A stretch of 6,615 nucleotides of DNA from an uncultured Massilia sp. (GCA_946481275.1 CAMLMV010000097.1:1-6615); one strand, 5' to 3'; counted from the stretch's first letter, positions 1-5,406 are shown. Numbers and translations are program-made. The notes: a model not told the origin generated them from the letters alone.

Positions 1-1036
1 CCAGGTCGATCAGCATCACGTGTTCCGCCACTTCCTTCGGATCGTTCAGCAGTTCGTGCGCCAGTTCGGCGTCGCGTTCCGGCGTCGAACCGCGCGGGCG
101 GGTGCCGGCGATCGGGCGCAGCGTCACCTTGCGGCCGCCGTCGGCGTCCTTCTCGTTGCGCACCAGGATCTCGGGCGACGAACCCACGATCTGCATGTCG
201 CCAAAGTTGTAGTAGTACATGTACGGCGACGGGTTCAGCGAGCGCAGCGAGCGGTACAGCGACAGCGGCGAATCCACGTACGGCTTGCGGATGCGCTGGC
301 CGATCTGCACCTGCATCAGGTCGCCGGCCATCACGTATTCCTTCGCGACGGCGACGGCTTTTAAATAGTCTTCCTTGCTGAAGTCGCGCACGGCCTCGGT
401 CCGTACGGAGCTCGACGTCACCGGCGCGTCCACGCTCCGGCGCAGCATCACGCGCAAGTCCTTCAGGCGCTGGCGGGCCTTGTTGTAGGCCTCGGGCTGG
501 GACGGATCGGCATACACGATCAGGTACAGCTTGCCCGACAGGTTGTCGATCACCGCCAGCTCTTCCGTCACCATCAGCTGGATTTCCGGCAGGTCCAGTT
601 CGTCGCGCGGCGCCGTGTGCGCCAGCTTCTTCTCGATGTGGCGCACGGTGTCGTAGCCGAAGTAGCCCGCGAGGCCGCCGAAGAAGCGGGGCAGGCCCGG
701 GCGCAGCGCGACCTTGAAGCGCGATTGGTAGGCCTCGATGAAGTCGAGCGGATTGCCTTCGTGCGTCTCGATGACTTCCCCGTTCTTCTCGACCGTCGTG
801 ACGTTGCCGCGCGTGCGCAGCAGCGTCTTCGCCGGCAGGCCGATGAAGGAGTAGCGGCCGAAGCGCTCGCCGCCGACCACGGACTCGAGCAGGAACGTGT
901 TCTTGCCGGCGTCCTGGCTCTGGGCCAGCTTCAGATACAGCGTGAGCGGGGTTTCGAGATCGGCAAATGCTTCCGCGATCAGGGGAATACGGTTATAGCC
1001 TTGCGTGGCGAGCGATTTGAATTCGAGTTCGGTCAT
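1..1036 (-). CDS. trpE: Anthranilate synthase component I (TrpE), 3' end cut off by window edge
   Basis: Catalyses chorismate plus ammonia (from the TrpG glutaminase) to anthranilate, the first committed step of tryptophan synthesis, in the cytoplasm. The first 345 codons are visible; the family is usually about 500 residues, so the C-terminal third, including most catalytic residues, lies outside. The N-terminal domain carries LLES at residues 49-52, the conserved tryptophan-binding (feedback) motif, followed by GGERFGRYSFIG. The chorismate-binding domain shows NPSPYMYYYNFG (268-279), SSPEILVR and TLRPIAGTRPRG (305-316), all hallmark TrpE segments. The ATG at 1036 is chosen because GGAG (1043-1046) sits six bases upstream. 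A Trp-rich leader ORF and an intrinsic terminator lie directly upstream, implying attenuation control. trpG, trpD and trpC are expected further left but cannot be seen. Confusion with PabB or an isochorismate synthase is unlikely given LLES and the trp leader. Confidence 0.96.
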   Translation of the reverse strand, partial: MTELEFKSLATQGYNRIPLIAEAFADLETPLTLYLKLAQSQDAGKNTFLLESVVGGERFGRYSFIGLPAKTLLRTRGNVTTVEKNGEVIETHEGNPLDFIEAYQSRFKVALRPGLPRFFGGLAGYFGYDTVRHIEKKLAHTAPRDELDLPEIQLMVTEELAVIDNLSGKLYLIVYADPSQPEAYNKARQRLKDLRVMLRRSVDAPVTSSSVRTEAVRDFSKEDYLKAVAVAKEYVMAGDLMQVQIGQRIRKPYVDSPLSLYRSLRSLNPSPYMYYYNFGDMQIVGSSPEILVRNEKDADGGRKVTLRPIAGTRPRGSTPERDAELAHELLNDPKEVAEHVMLIDL

Positions 1037-1048
1037 GCTTTTCTCCGG

Positions 1049-1076
1049 GCCGCCCGCAGGAAGGGGAACGGGCGGC
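1049..1076 (-). other. GC-rich hairpin next to the trpE ribosome-binding site
   Basis: A perfect 8-bp inverted repeat (GCCGCCCG / CGGGCGGC) with a 12-base pyrimidine-rich loop ends only two bases before the GGAG of trpE. It has no T tract after it, so it is not an intrinsic terminator. It could affect ribosome access to trpE or protect the 5' end of processed trpE mRNA. The structure is read from the sequence; the role is inference. Confidence 0.5.
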
Positions 1077-1085
1077 GATTTCTTC

Positions 1086-1129
1086 AAAAAACCTGCCGGT
1101 TTGAAGTGGCACGAGGCGTGCACCGGCAG
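1086..1129 (-). terminator. Intrinsic terminator of the trp attenuator
   Basis: On the minus strand CTGCCGGT (1129-1122) pairs perfectly with ACCGGCAG (1100-1093), followed by one G and then six T (1091-1086). The 21-base interior contains a smaller GCACG/CGTGC hairpin. It lies 13 bases after the leader-peptide stop and about 50 bases before the trpE ATG, the usual place for a trp attenuator. An alternative pairing is visible: GCGACGCTGGCAATC (1170-1156, inside the leader Trp codons) against GATTGCTGCCGGTGC (1134-1120), 13 of 15 positions counting G-U. It would sequester the terminator's 5' arm and is a candidate antiterminator. Part of it overlaps the Trp codons, so a stalled ribosome might cover it, and the exact switching pairs are uncertain. 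Confidence 0.8.
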
Positions 1130-1142
1130 CAATCAGCTTGGG

Positions 1143-1229
1143 TCAGATGGACCAGGATTGCCAGCGTCGCCACAGCCAGGCCTCATGGGCACCGGTTGGG
1201 TTGACGATGTGTTTTTTGGCGAAAAACAT
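1143..1229 (-). CDS. trpL: trp operon leader peptide (attenuation), 28 aa
   Basis: A 28-codon ORF between gph and trpE reading MFFAKKHIVNPTGAHE and then AWLWRRWQSWSI. Four of the last eleven residues are Trp (W18, W20, W23, W26), far above chance, and an intrinsic terminator follows 13 bases after its TGA. This is the layout of a ribosome-mediated trp attenuator: when charged tRNA-Trp is scarce the ribosome stalls on the Trp codons and the terminator should not form, so trpE is transcribed. No Shine-Dalgarno sequence is visible before the ATG (upstream bases are pyrimidine-rich). The gph stop lies only 12 bases upstream, so initiation may rely on re-initiation by ribosomes leaving gph, or be weak. 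The peptide itself is probably without function. The ORF is read directly; the mechanism follows from known proteobacterial trp leaders. Confidence 0.88.
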   Translation of the reverse strand: MFFAKKHIVNPTGAHEAWLWRRWQSWSI

Positions 1230-1241
1230 GGAGTAGATGGT

Positions 1242-1940
1242 TTAGGAGTTGGCTTTGTTATGAGCGCTGATCAGTTCAGCAGCTTCAAGTAGCGAACCAA
1301 CTATACCATCGGAATTAATACTTTGCACAGGTTTTCCGTGGTTGTAGCCGTACGGGACCGACAGCACGAAACAACCGGCCGCGCGTGCGGCTTCGGCGTC
1401 GTTGCTGGAATCGCCGATCGCGACCACGTGCGCCGGCTCCACGTCGAAGTCGCGGCAGACCTGCAGCAGCGGCATCGGATCGGGTTTCTTGCGCGGGAAC
1501 GAGTCGCCGCCGTAGACCAGCTCGAACCAGGGCGCGAGGCCCTTCTTCGCCAACAGCGGCTGGGTGAACGCGACGGGTTTATTGGTCACGCACGCGAGGC
1601 GCAGGCCCAGGTCCTTCAAAGCCTGCAAGCCTTCGGTCACGTGCGGATACAGGGTCGCGCGTTCGCCGTTGATGGCGAGGTAGTGGCGCTGGTAGGCGGC
1701 CATCGCATCGTCGAACACGGCGTCGATGCGGTCCGTGTCGAAGTCGAGGGCCAGCACGTCGCGGATCAGCTTTTCCGATCCCTTGCCGACCATCGGTTCG
1801 ATGACCTGCTGGGTGATCGGCGCCAGGCCGAATTCCGCGCGCATGCCGTTCAGCGCGAGCTCGAAATCCGGCACGGTGTGCAGCATCGTGCCGTCCAGGT
1901 CGATGATGGCGGCCCGGATCGCCCCAGCGCCCGGACGCAT
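1242..1940 (-). CDS. gph: Phosphoglycolate phosphatase, HAD superfamily
   Basis: Cytoplasmic HAD-family phosphatase of 232 residues, the usual length for Gph, predicted to hydrolyse 2-phosphoglycolate to glycolate. Motif I is DLDGT (14-18), with D14 the predicted nucleophile and D16 the general acid/base. Motif II is the T of VTNKP (T119), motif III the lysines of RKKPDP (K151/K152), and motif IV is GDSSND (176-181). A helical cap domain lies between motifs I and II. The residue after GTML is H21, where Gph homologues usually have Asp (DGTLxDS). The ATG at 1940 overlaps the rpe stop as TGATG, which fixes the start and implies translational coupling. The rpe-gph-trpE order is well known in proteobacteria. 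HAD specificity is hard to assign from sequence alone, but context supports Gph. Confidence 0.92.
   Translation of the reverse strand: MRPGAGAIRAAIIDLDGTMLHTVPDFELALNGMRAEFGLAPITQQVIEPMVGKGSEKLIRDVLALDFDTDRIDAVFDDAMAAYQRHYLAINGERATLYPHVTEGLQALKDLGLRLACVTNKPVAFTQPLLAKKGLAPWFELVYGGDSFPRKKPDPMPLLQVCRDFDVEPAHVVAIGDSSNDAEAARAAGCFVLSVPYGYNHGKPVQSINSDGIVGSLLEAAELISAHNKANS
1300..1328 (-). promoter_or_regulatory. Possible trp promoter inside the 3' end of gph
   Basis: The minus strand has an extended -10, TGGTATAGT (-10 hexamer TATAGT at 1305-1300), with a weak -35-like GTGCAA (1328-1323) at 17-base spacing. Transcription would start near 1293, giving a leader of about 64 bases before the trpL ATG. 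A promoter here would let the trp genes be expressed without rpe-gph. The -35 matches consensus at only three positions, so support rests mainly on the extended -10. Confidence 0.4.
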
Positions 1941-2620
1941 CAGGCAGCCTTCTTCGCGACGGTGGCCAGCTCGGCGCGCATCGCGTCGATCACGGCTTTG
2001 TAGTCCGGCTTGCCGAAGATGGCGGAACCGGCCACGAAGGTGTCGGCGCCGGCTGCGGCGGCAGCGGCGATGTTGTCGGCCTTGATGCCGCCGTCGACCT
2101 CCAGCATGATGTCGCGGCCCGACTCGTCGATCATGCGGCGCGCGAGTGCGATCTTCTTCAGCGCTTCCGGGATGAACGACTGGCCGCCGAAGCCCGGGTT
2201 GACGGACATGATGAGGATCATGTCGATCTTGTCCATCACGTGGTCCAGGTGGTGCAGCGGCGTGCCCGGGTTGAACACGAGGCCGGCCTTGCAGCCGTTG
2301 TCGCGGATGAGCTGCAGGGTGCGGTCGATGTGTTCCGACGCTTCCGGGTGGAAGGTGATGATGTCGGCACCGGCCTTGGCGAAATCGGGGATGATGCGGT
2401 CGACCGGCTTGACCATCAGGTGGACGTCGATCGGCACCTGCACGTGCGGACGGATGGCCTGGCACACCAGCGGGCCAATGGTCAGGTTCGGGACATAATG
2501 GTTGTCCATCACGTCGAAGTGGATGATGTCGGCGCCGGCGGCGACGACGTTGCGCACTTCCTCGCCCAGGCGGGCGAAGTCGGCGGACAGGATGCTGGGA
2601 GCGATGCGGTAGGTGGTCAT
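1940..2620 (-). CDS. rpe: Ribulose-phosphate 3-epimerase
   Basis: Interconverts D-ribulose 5-phosphate and D-xylulose 5-phosphate in the pentose phosphate (and Calvin) pathway, in the cytoplasm. The 226-residue product has the full (beta/alpha)8-barrel length. It begins with the typical [16 protein letters not shown]. The predicted divalent-metal ligands and acid/base pair are present: H34 and D36 in [13 protein letters not shown]67 in DVHLMV and D176 in VDGGI. The phosphate-binding segments NPGFGGQ (141-147) and VAGSAIFG near the C-terminus are also intact. The ATG at 2620 gives the family's normal N-terminus, although no clear Shine-Dalgarno sequence precedes it (upstream bases are CCCCGGCCACACA). 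It is the first gene of the leftward rpe-gph-trpL-trpE block and is divergent from apaG, with 114 bases between the two starts. Confidence 0.97.
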   Translation of the reverse strand: MTTYRIAPSILSADFARLGEEVRNVVAAGADIIHFDVMDNHYVPNLTIGPLVCQAIRPHVQVPIDVHLMVKPVDRIIPDFAKAGADIITFHPEASEHIDRTLQLIRDNGCKAGLVFNPGTPLHHLDHVMDKIDMILIMSVNPGFGGQSFIPEALKKIALARRMIDESGRDIMLEVDGGIKADNIAAAAAAGADTFVAGSAIFGKPDYKAVIDAMRAELATVAKKAA

Positions 2621-2653
2621 TGTGTGGCCGGGGTAGCTTTGGACAAAGCCAGC

Positions 2654-2659
2654 ATTGTA
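2654..2659 (-). promoter_or_regulatory. rpe: Probable -10 element for rpe
   Basis: TACAAT on the minus strand matches the sigma-70 -10 consensus at five of six positions. It lies about 35 bases before the rpe ATG and would give a 5' untranslated region of about 27 bases. No good -35 is visible at 16-18 bases spacing, so this is a tentative call. Confidence 0.4.
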
Positions 2660-2688
2660 CGCCGACGTCGTGCTTTCGGCCGACGATG

Positions 2689-2694
2689 TATCAT
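2689..2694 (+). promoter_or_regulatory. apaG: Possible -10 element for apaG
   Basis: TATCAT on the plus strand matches the -10 consensus at five of six positions and lies 40 bases before the apaG ATG. The -35 region is not recognisable. A 7-bp direct repeat GCCGACG (2661-2667 and 2679-2685) sits between this and the rpe -10. It could be chance in such GC-rich DNA. Confidence 0.28.
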
Positions 2695-2734
2695 GTGGGC
2701 CACGCGCTCTTTTGCCAATTCAACAAGGAACACC

Positions 2735-3109
2735 ATGCCCGCCTACGATTTCGAGATCACCGTCAGGACCCAATACCTGCCGGAGCAATCCCACCCGGAG
2801 CGGACGCAGCACGTGTTCACCTACACGATCACGATCAGGAACACGGGCACCGTCGCCGCCCAGCTGATCTCGCGCCACTGGGTGATCACGGACGCCAACA
2901 ACCAGGTGCAGGAAGTGCGGGGCCTGGGCGTCGTCGGCCACCAGCCGCTGCTGCAGCCGGGCGAACAGTTCGAATACACGAGCGGCACCCAGATGGAAAC
3001 GCCGCAGGGCTCGATGGTCGGCGAGTATTTCTTCGTCGCGGAGGACGGGCACCGCTTCGAGGTCAAGATTCCCGAATTCGTGCTGTCGCTGCCGCACGCA
3101 TTGCATTAA
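2735..3109 (+). CDS. apaG: ApaG domain protein (Co2+/Mg2+ efflux-associated)
   Basis: A 124-residue protein that is essentially one ApaG (DUF525) domain, an immunoglobulin/fibronectin-III-like beta-sandwich; the family is usually about 125 residues. Characteristic stretches are FTYTITIRNTG, the RHWVITDANN strand, VVGHQPLLQPGEQFEYTSG, and the C-terminal GSMVGEYFFVAEDGHRFEV ending in IPEFVLSLP. The biochemical role is not firmly established. The Salmonella homologue (CorD) affects cobalt resistance and magnesium efflux, and related domains occur in eukaryotic F-box proteins. The ATG at 2735 is preceded by AAGGAA (2725-2730) at good spacing and gives the family's N-terminus (MPAYDFEITVRTQYLPEQS). 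It is divergent from rpe and stands without apaH or ksgA, its enterobacterial neighbours. No intrinsic terminator is seen after it. Confidence 0.95.
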   Translation: MPAYDFEITVRTQYLPEQSHPERTQHVFTYTITIRNTGTVAAQLISRHWVITDANNQVQEVRGLGVVGHQPLLQPGEQFEYTSGTQMETPQGSMVGEYFFVAEDGHRFEVKIPEFVLSLPHALH

Positions 3110-3131
3110 TCGGTTTGTATTAATCGTTTGT
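3105..3131. repeat. Short tandem duplication across two convergent stop codons
   Basis: ATTAATCGGTTTGT (3105-3118) is followed immediately by ATTAATCGTTTGT (3119-3131), identical apart from one missing G. The first copy contains the TAA of apaG. The second contains, on the other strand, the TAA of the 38-codon ORF. It looks like a local slippage duplication, possibly one that moved one of the stop codons. Confidence 0.7.
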
Positions 3132-3236
3132 ATCGTTGTTCCTCTGCTCGGGCTTACGGCCCGAGAACATCGTCCACCAGACGATGAACACCAGCAGGAA
3201 CAAGGCCACGCCGGCCTCCAACATCAGTATCCACAT
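3120..3236 (-). CDS. Small single-span membrane protein, 38 aa, unknown function
   Basis: A 38-codon ORF antisense in the 138-base gap between apaG and mltA. It encodes MWILMLEAGVALFLLV, then FIVWWTMFSGRK, then a polar tail PEQRNNDTND. Residues 2-24 form one convincing transmembrane helix ending in WW, with R27 and K28 just after it, so the positive-inside rule predicts the C-terminus in the cytoplasm. AGGGG (3247-3243) lies six bases before the ATG, a credible ribosome-binding site. Its start is 11 bases from the divergent mltA start and its stop 10 bases from the apaG stop. The clean hydrophobic/charged layout plus the ribosome-binding site argue for a real gene rather than a chance ORF. 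I do not recognise a named family, and the function is unknown. Confidence 0.66.
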   Translation of the reverse strand: MWILMLEAGVALFLLVFIVWWTMFSGRKPEQRNNDTND

Positions 3237-3247
3237 CGCGCACCCCT

Positions 3248-4465
3248 ATGTTTTCGACACGCCGCAGTGTACCCGCTTTATTGACCCTCGTCGCCTTGCT
3301 GGCGGCCTGTACGACGACACCGACCCCGCAGCCGCAGCCGCCCATCAAGCTGCCGCCGCCCGTCGGTCCCGTGCCCGTGCCGCCAACCCAGCCACCGGCG
3401 CAGCCGCAGCCGGCGCCGCCACCCGCGCCCCTGTTCACGCCCGTGACGTTCGACGCACTGCCGGGCTGGCAGCAGGACGACCTGCTCCAGGCCTGGCCCG
3501 CGTTCCAGGCCTCGTGCCGCGCGCTGGGCGCAAAGCCGGACTGGAAGGCGCCGTGCGCCGCCGGCAAGGTGGTCGACCCGGACGACGGCACGGCCATCCG
3601 CCAGTTCTTCGAGACGTATTTCGTGCCGAACCTCGTGCGCGCGCCCGACGGCGCCGACGCGGGCCTGATCACGGGCTATTACGAACCGATGCTGCGCGGC
3701 GCCCGCAAGCGCGGCGGCGCGTTCCAGACGCCTCTCTATAAAGTACCGGATGACCTGATCACCGTGGACCTGGCCAGCGTCTACCCGAGCCTGAAGGGCA
3801 TGCGCCTGCGCGGGCGCCTCGTCGGCAAGACCGTCGTCCCGTACGCCACGCGCGCCGACATCGAGCGCGCGCGCATCCCCGGCAAGGAACTGGTGTGGGT
3901 CGACGACCCCGTGGAAGCATTCTTCCTCGAGGTGCAGGGCTCCGGCCGCGTGCAGCTGGACGACGGTGACACCGTGCGCATCGCCTACGCCGACCAGAAC
4001 GGCCATCCGTACAAGGCGATCGGCCGCTGGCTGATCGACCAGGGCGAACTGAAACCGGCCGAGGCGACGGCGCAGGGCATCAAGGCGTGGATCGCCGCGC
4101 ATCCGGAGCGCCGCCAGGAACTCCTCAACGTCAATCCGAGCTATGTCTTCTTCCGCGAAGAGCGCCTGCCCGATCCGAACGTGGGACCGAAAGGCGCCCT
4201 GGGCGTGCCGCTGACGCCCACGCGCTCCGTCGCCGTCGACCCGGCCTTCATCCCGCTCGGCGCGCCGCTGTTCCTGTCGACGACGGAACCGGCGGGCGAC
4301 GTGCCGCTGCAGCGTCTCGTCATGGCGCAGGATACGGGCGGCGCCATCAAGGGTGCCGTGCGCGCGGACTTCTTCTTCGGCTTCGGCGGCCAGGCGGCCG
4401 ACAACGCGGGCCGCATGAAGCAGCGCGGGCAGATCTGGGTGCTGCTGCCGCGACCTGCTCAGTGA
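3248..4465 (+). CDS. mltA: Membrane-bound lytic murein transglycosylase A (MltA), lipoprotein
   Basis: Cleaves the MurNAc-GlcNAc glycosidic bond of peptidoglycan with formation of 1,6-anhydromuramyl ends, probably from the inner face of the outer membrane. The 405-residue precursor starts with a lipoprotein signal peptide (MFSTRRS, hydrophobic core, lipobox LAAC with C21). Residues 22-62 are a Pro/Gln-rich linker. The MltA domain follows: GYYEPMLRGARKRGG (143-157), TPLYKVPDDLI and VEAFFLEVQGSGRV. The C-terminal 3D domain has SVAVDPAFIPLGAPLF, AQDTGGAIKG (D362) and RADFFFGFG (D374), then the closing GQIWVLLP. One of these aspartates should be the catalytic acid, by analogy with E. coli Asp308. 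The ATG at 3248 is the only start giving a complete signal peptide, though no clear Shine-Dalgarno sequence precedes it. The 3' end overlaps the convergent transporter gene by 7 bases. Confidence 0.95.
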   Translation: MFSTRRSVPALLTLVALLAACTTTPTPQPQPPIKLPPPVGPVPVPPTQPPAQPQPAPPPAPLFTPVTFDALPGWQQDDLLQAWPAFQASCRALGAKPDWKAPCAAGKVVDPDDGTAIRQFFETYFVPNLVRAPDGADAGLITGYYEPMLRGARKRGGAFQTPLYKVPDDLITVDLASVYPSLKGMRLRGRLVGKTVVPYATRADIERARIPGKELVWVDDPVEAFFLEVQGSGRVQLDDGDTVRIAYADQNGHPYKAIGRWLIDQGELKPAEATAQGIKAWIAAHPERRQELLNVNPSYVFFREERLPDPNVGPKGALGVPLTPTRSVAVDPAFIPLGAPLFLSTTEPAGDVPLQRLVMAQDTGGAIKGAVRADFFFGFGGQAADNAGRMKQRGQIWVLLPRPAQ

Positions 4466-5337
4466 CGTATTTGATGTAAGCGCGTGCCGAACAGCGTGGT
4501 GAGCGTCAGCAGCAGGGCGCCCGCCGCGACGACCGTGAGGCCGCCGCGCACGCCGAGCCGCTCGGCCAGCGCACCGGCACCGGCCGCGCCGATCGGGGCC
4601 ACGGCCACGGTCATGAAACGCATCGTCGATGTCATCCGGCCCAGCAGCGGGTCGGGCGTGACGCGCTGGCGCAGCGCGAGATAGGGCAGGAAGAACAGGG
4701 TGCCGCGGCAATCGAGACAGAACACGACGCCGGCATAGGCGGCCGCGGTGGCGGCGCGGCTGCCCAGCAGGTCGCGCGGGATCGTCGGCATCAGCATGAA
4801 GCCGAGGCCCGCGATGCCGGGACCGAGCAGGCGCGAGGCGGATTCCGTCGCGCCCAGCTTCGATTGCGCATCGATCAGGCCATCGCGGCCCACGAGGAAC
4901 GTCAGGAAGATCTGTTCCGCGCTGCCGCCCACGACGAAGCCCGTTCCCAGCATGAACTGCACCGCATACAGCCAGTGCACGCTGAGCCACCCCTGCCACC
5001 ACGCGAACGGCACGCTGGCGAGGCTCAGCGCGACCATCGCATCGCTGGCCAGCATCACGGGCAGGCGCCGGCTGCGGTCGAGCAGGACGCCCGTCGGCAG
5101 CGAGAACAGCAGGAACGGCAATGATCCGACGGCGGCCAGGGTGCCCATCTGGGCCGGCGTCGCGTGCAGCAGCAGGGCCGCGCAGATTGGCAGGGCCAGC
5201 AGCGTGATCTGGGCGCCGAAATTGGTCAGCGCGCTGCTGAACCAGAAACGGCGAAAGTCGGCATTGCGCAGCTGGCGGTCGGCGGCGAAGCTGCGGAGGA
5301 GGGGAGAGGGGGCACGCACCAATGATAACAAAGGCAT
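4459..5337 (-). CDS. MFS exporter, apparently internally shortened
   Basis: A major facilitator of the EntS/macrolide-efflux-like type, whose members usually have about 400 residues and 12 helices; here only 292. The N-terminal half looks normal: RNADFRRFWFSSALTNFG leading into helix 1, a motif-A-like GVLLDRSRRLP after helix 2, and a stretch through ATESASRLLGPGIAG after helix 5. The next residues, LGFMLMPTIPRDLLGS, then FLPYLALRQRVTPDPLLGRM and TMRFMT, belong to the region around helices 9-11 of this family. About 100 residues (helices 6-8) therefore seem to be missing in frame near 4800-4815. Start: the ATG at 5337 is preferred over the in-frame GTG at 5355; neither has a good ribosome-binding site. 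Substrate unknown. It may be a decaying gene or a reduced transporter. The deletion is inferred from remembered family architecture, not an alignment. Confidence 0.78.
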   Translation of the reverse strand: MPLLSLVRAPSPLLRSFAADRQLRNADFRRFWFSSALTNFGAQITLLALPICAALLLHATPAQMGTLAAVGSLPFLLFSLPTGVLLDRSRRLPVMLASDAMVALSLASVPFAWWQGWLSVHWLYAVQFMLGTGFVVGGSAEQIFLTFLVGRDGLIDAQSKLGATESASRLLGPGIAGLGFMLMPTIPRDLLGSRAATAAAYAGVVFCLDCRGTLFFLPYLALRQRVTPDPLLGRMTSTMRFMTVAVAPIGAAGAGALAERLGVRGGLTVVAAGALLLTLTTLFGTRLHQIRH

Positions 5338-5372
5338 GATTGCCGTATACGTCACTTTCGTCGTTCAGGCGC

Positions 5373-5378
5373 TACAAT
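5373..5378 (+). promoter_or_regulatory. Probable -10 element for the enoyl-CoA hydratase gene
   Basis: TACAAT (five of six consensus positions) lies 28 bases before the ATG, with a start predicted near 5385 and a short leader containing the ribosome-binding site. No clear -35 is seen 17 bases upstream, where the sequence is CGTCAC. This falls inside the 51-base gap before the alternative GTG start of the divergent transporter gene. Confidence 0.42.
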
Positions 5379-5406
5379 CTGGGCTCATCTTATTAAGGGG
5401 TGTCCC

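Noticed and set aside
617..1204. Long plus-strand ORF (195 codons)
   Set aside because: It is antisense to trpE and the trp leader; the translation is Arg/Ala-rich with no domain, a shadow of the GC-rich minus-strand gene.
1941..2465. N-terminal extension of gph into rpe
   Set aside because: The frame is open, but the product would be a Pro/Arg/His-rich shadow of rpe. The TGATG overlap and the HAD motif I position fix the start at 1940.
2661..2685. GCCGACG direct repeat between rpe and apaG as an operator
   Set aside because: Seven bases repeated once in GC-rich DNA is easily chance, and no regulator or symmetry supports it.
2240..2734. N-terminal extension of apaG by 165 codons
   Set aside because: The open frame continues upstream, but the extension is antisense to rpe and ApaG proteins start at the internal MPAYDFEI, which has its own ribosome-binding site.
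3147..3165. Perfect 7-bp hairpin CTCGGGC-TTACG-GCCCGAG after apaG
   Set aside because: No T tract on either strand and it lies inside the small ORF, encoding SGRKPE; not supported as an intrinsic terminator.
3311..3435. Pro/Gln-rich run in mltA as a DNA repeat or frameshift artefact
   Set aside because: Reading frame and downstream domain are intact; Pro-rich linkers after the lipid-anchored Cys are common in outer-membrane lipoproteins.
3278..5002. 574-codon minus-strand ORF across mltA and the transporter
   Set aside because: It is the longest ORF in the window but is full of Arg, Ala and His runs and lies antisense to mltA. The mltA frame contains every expected motif, so this is a GC-driven shadow.
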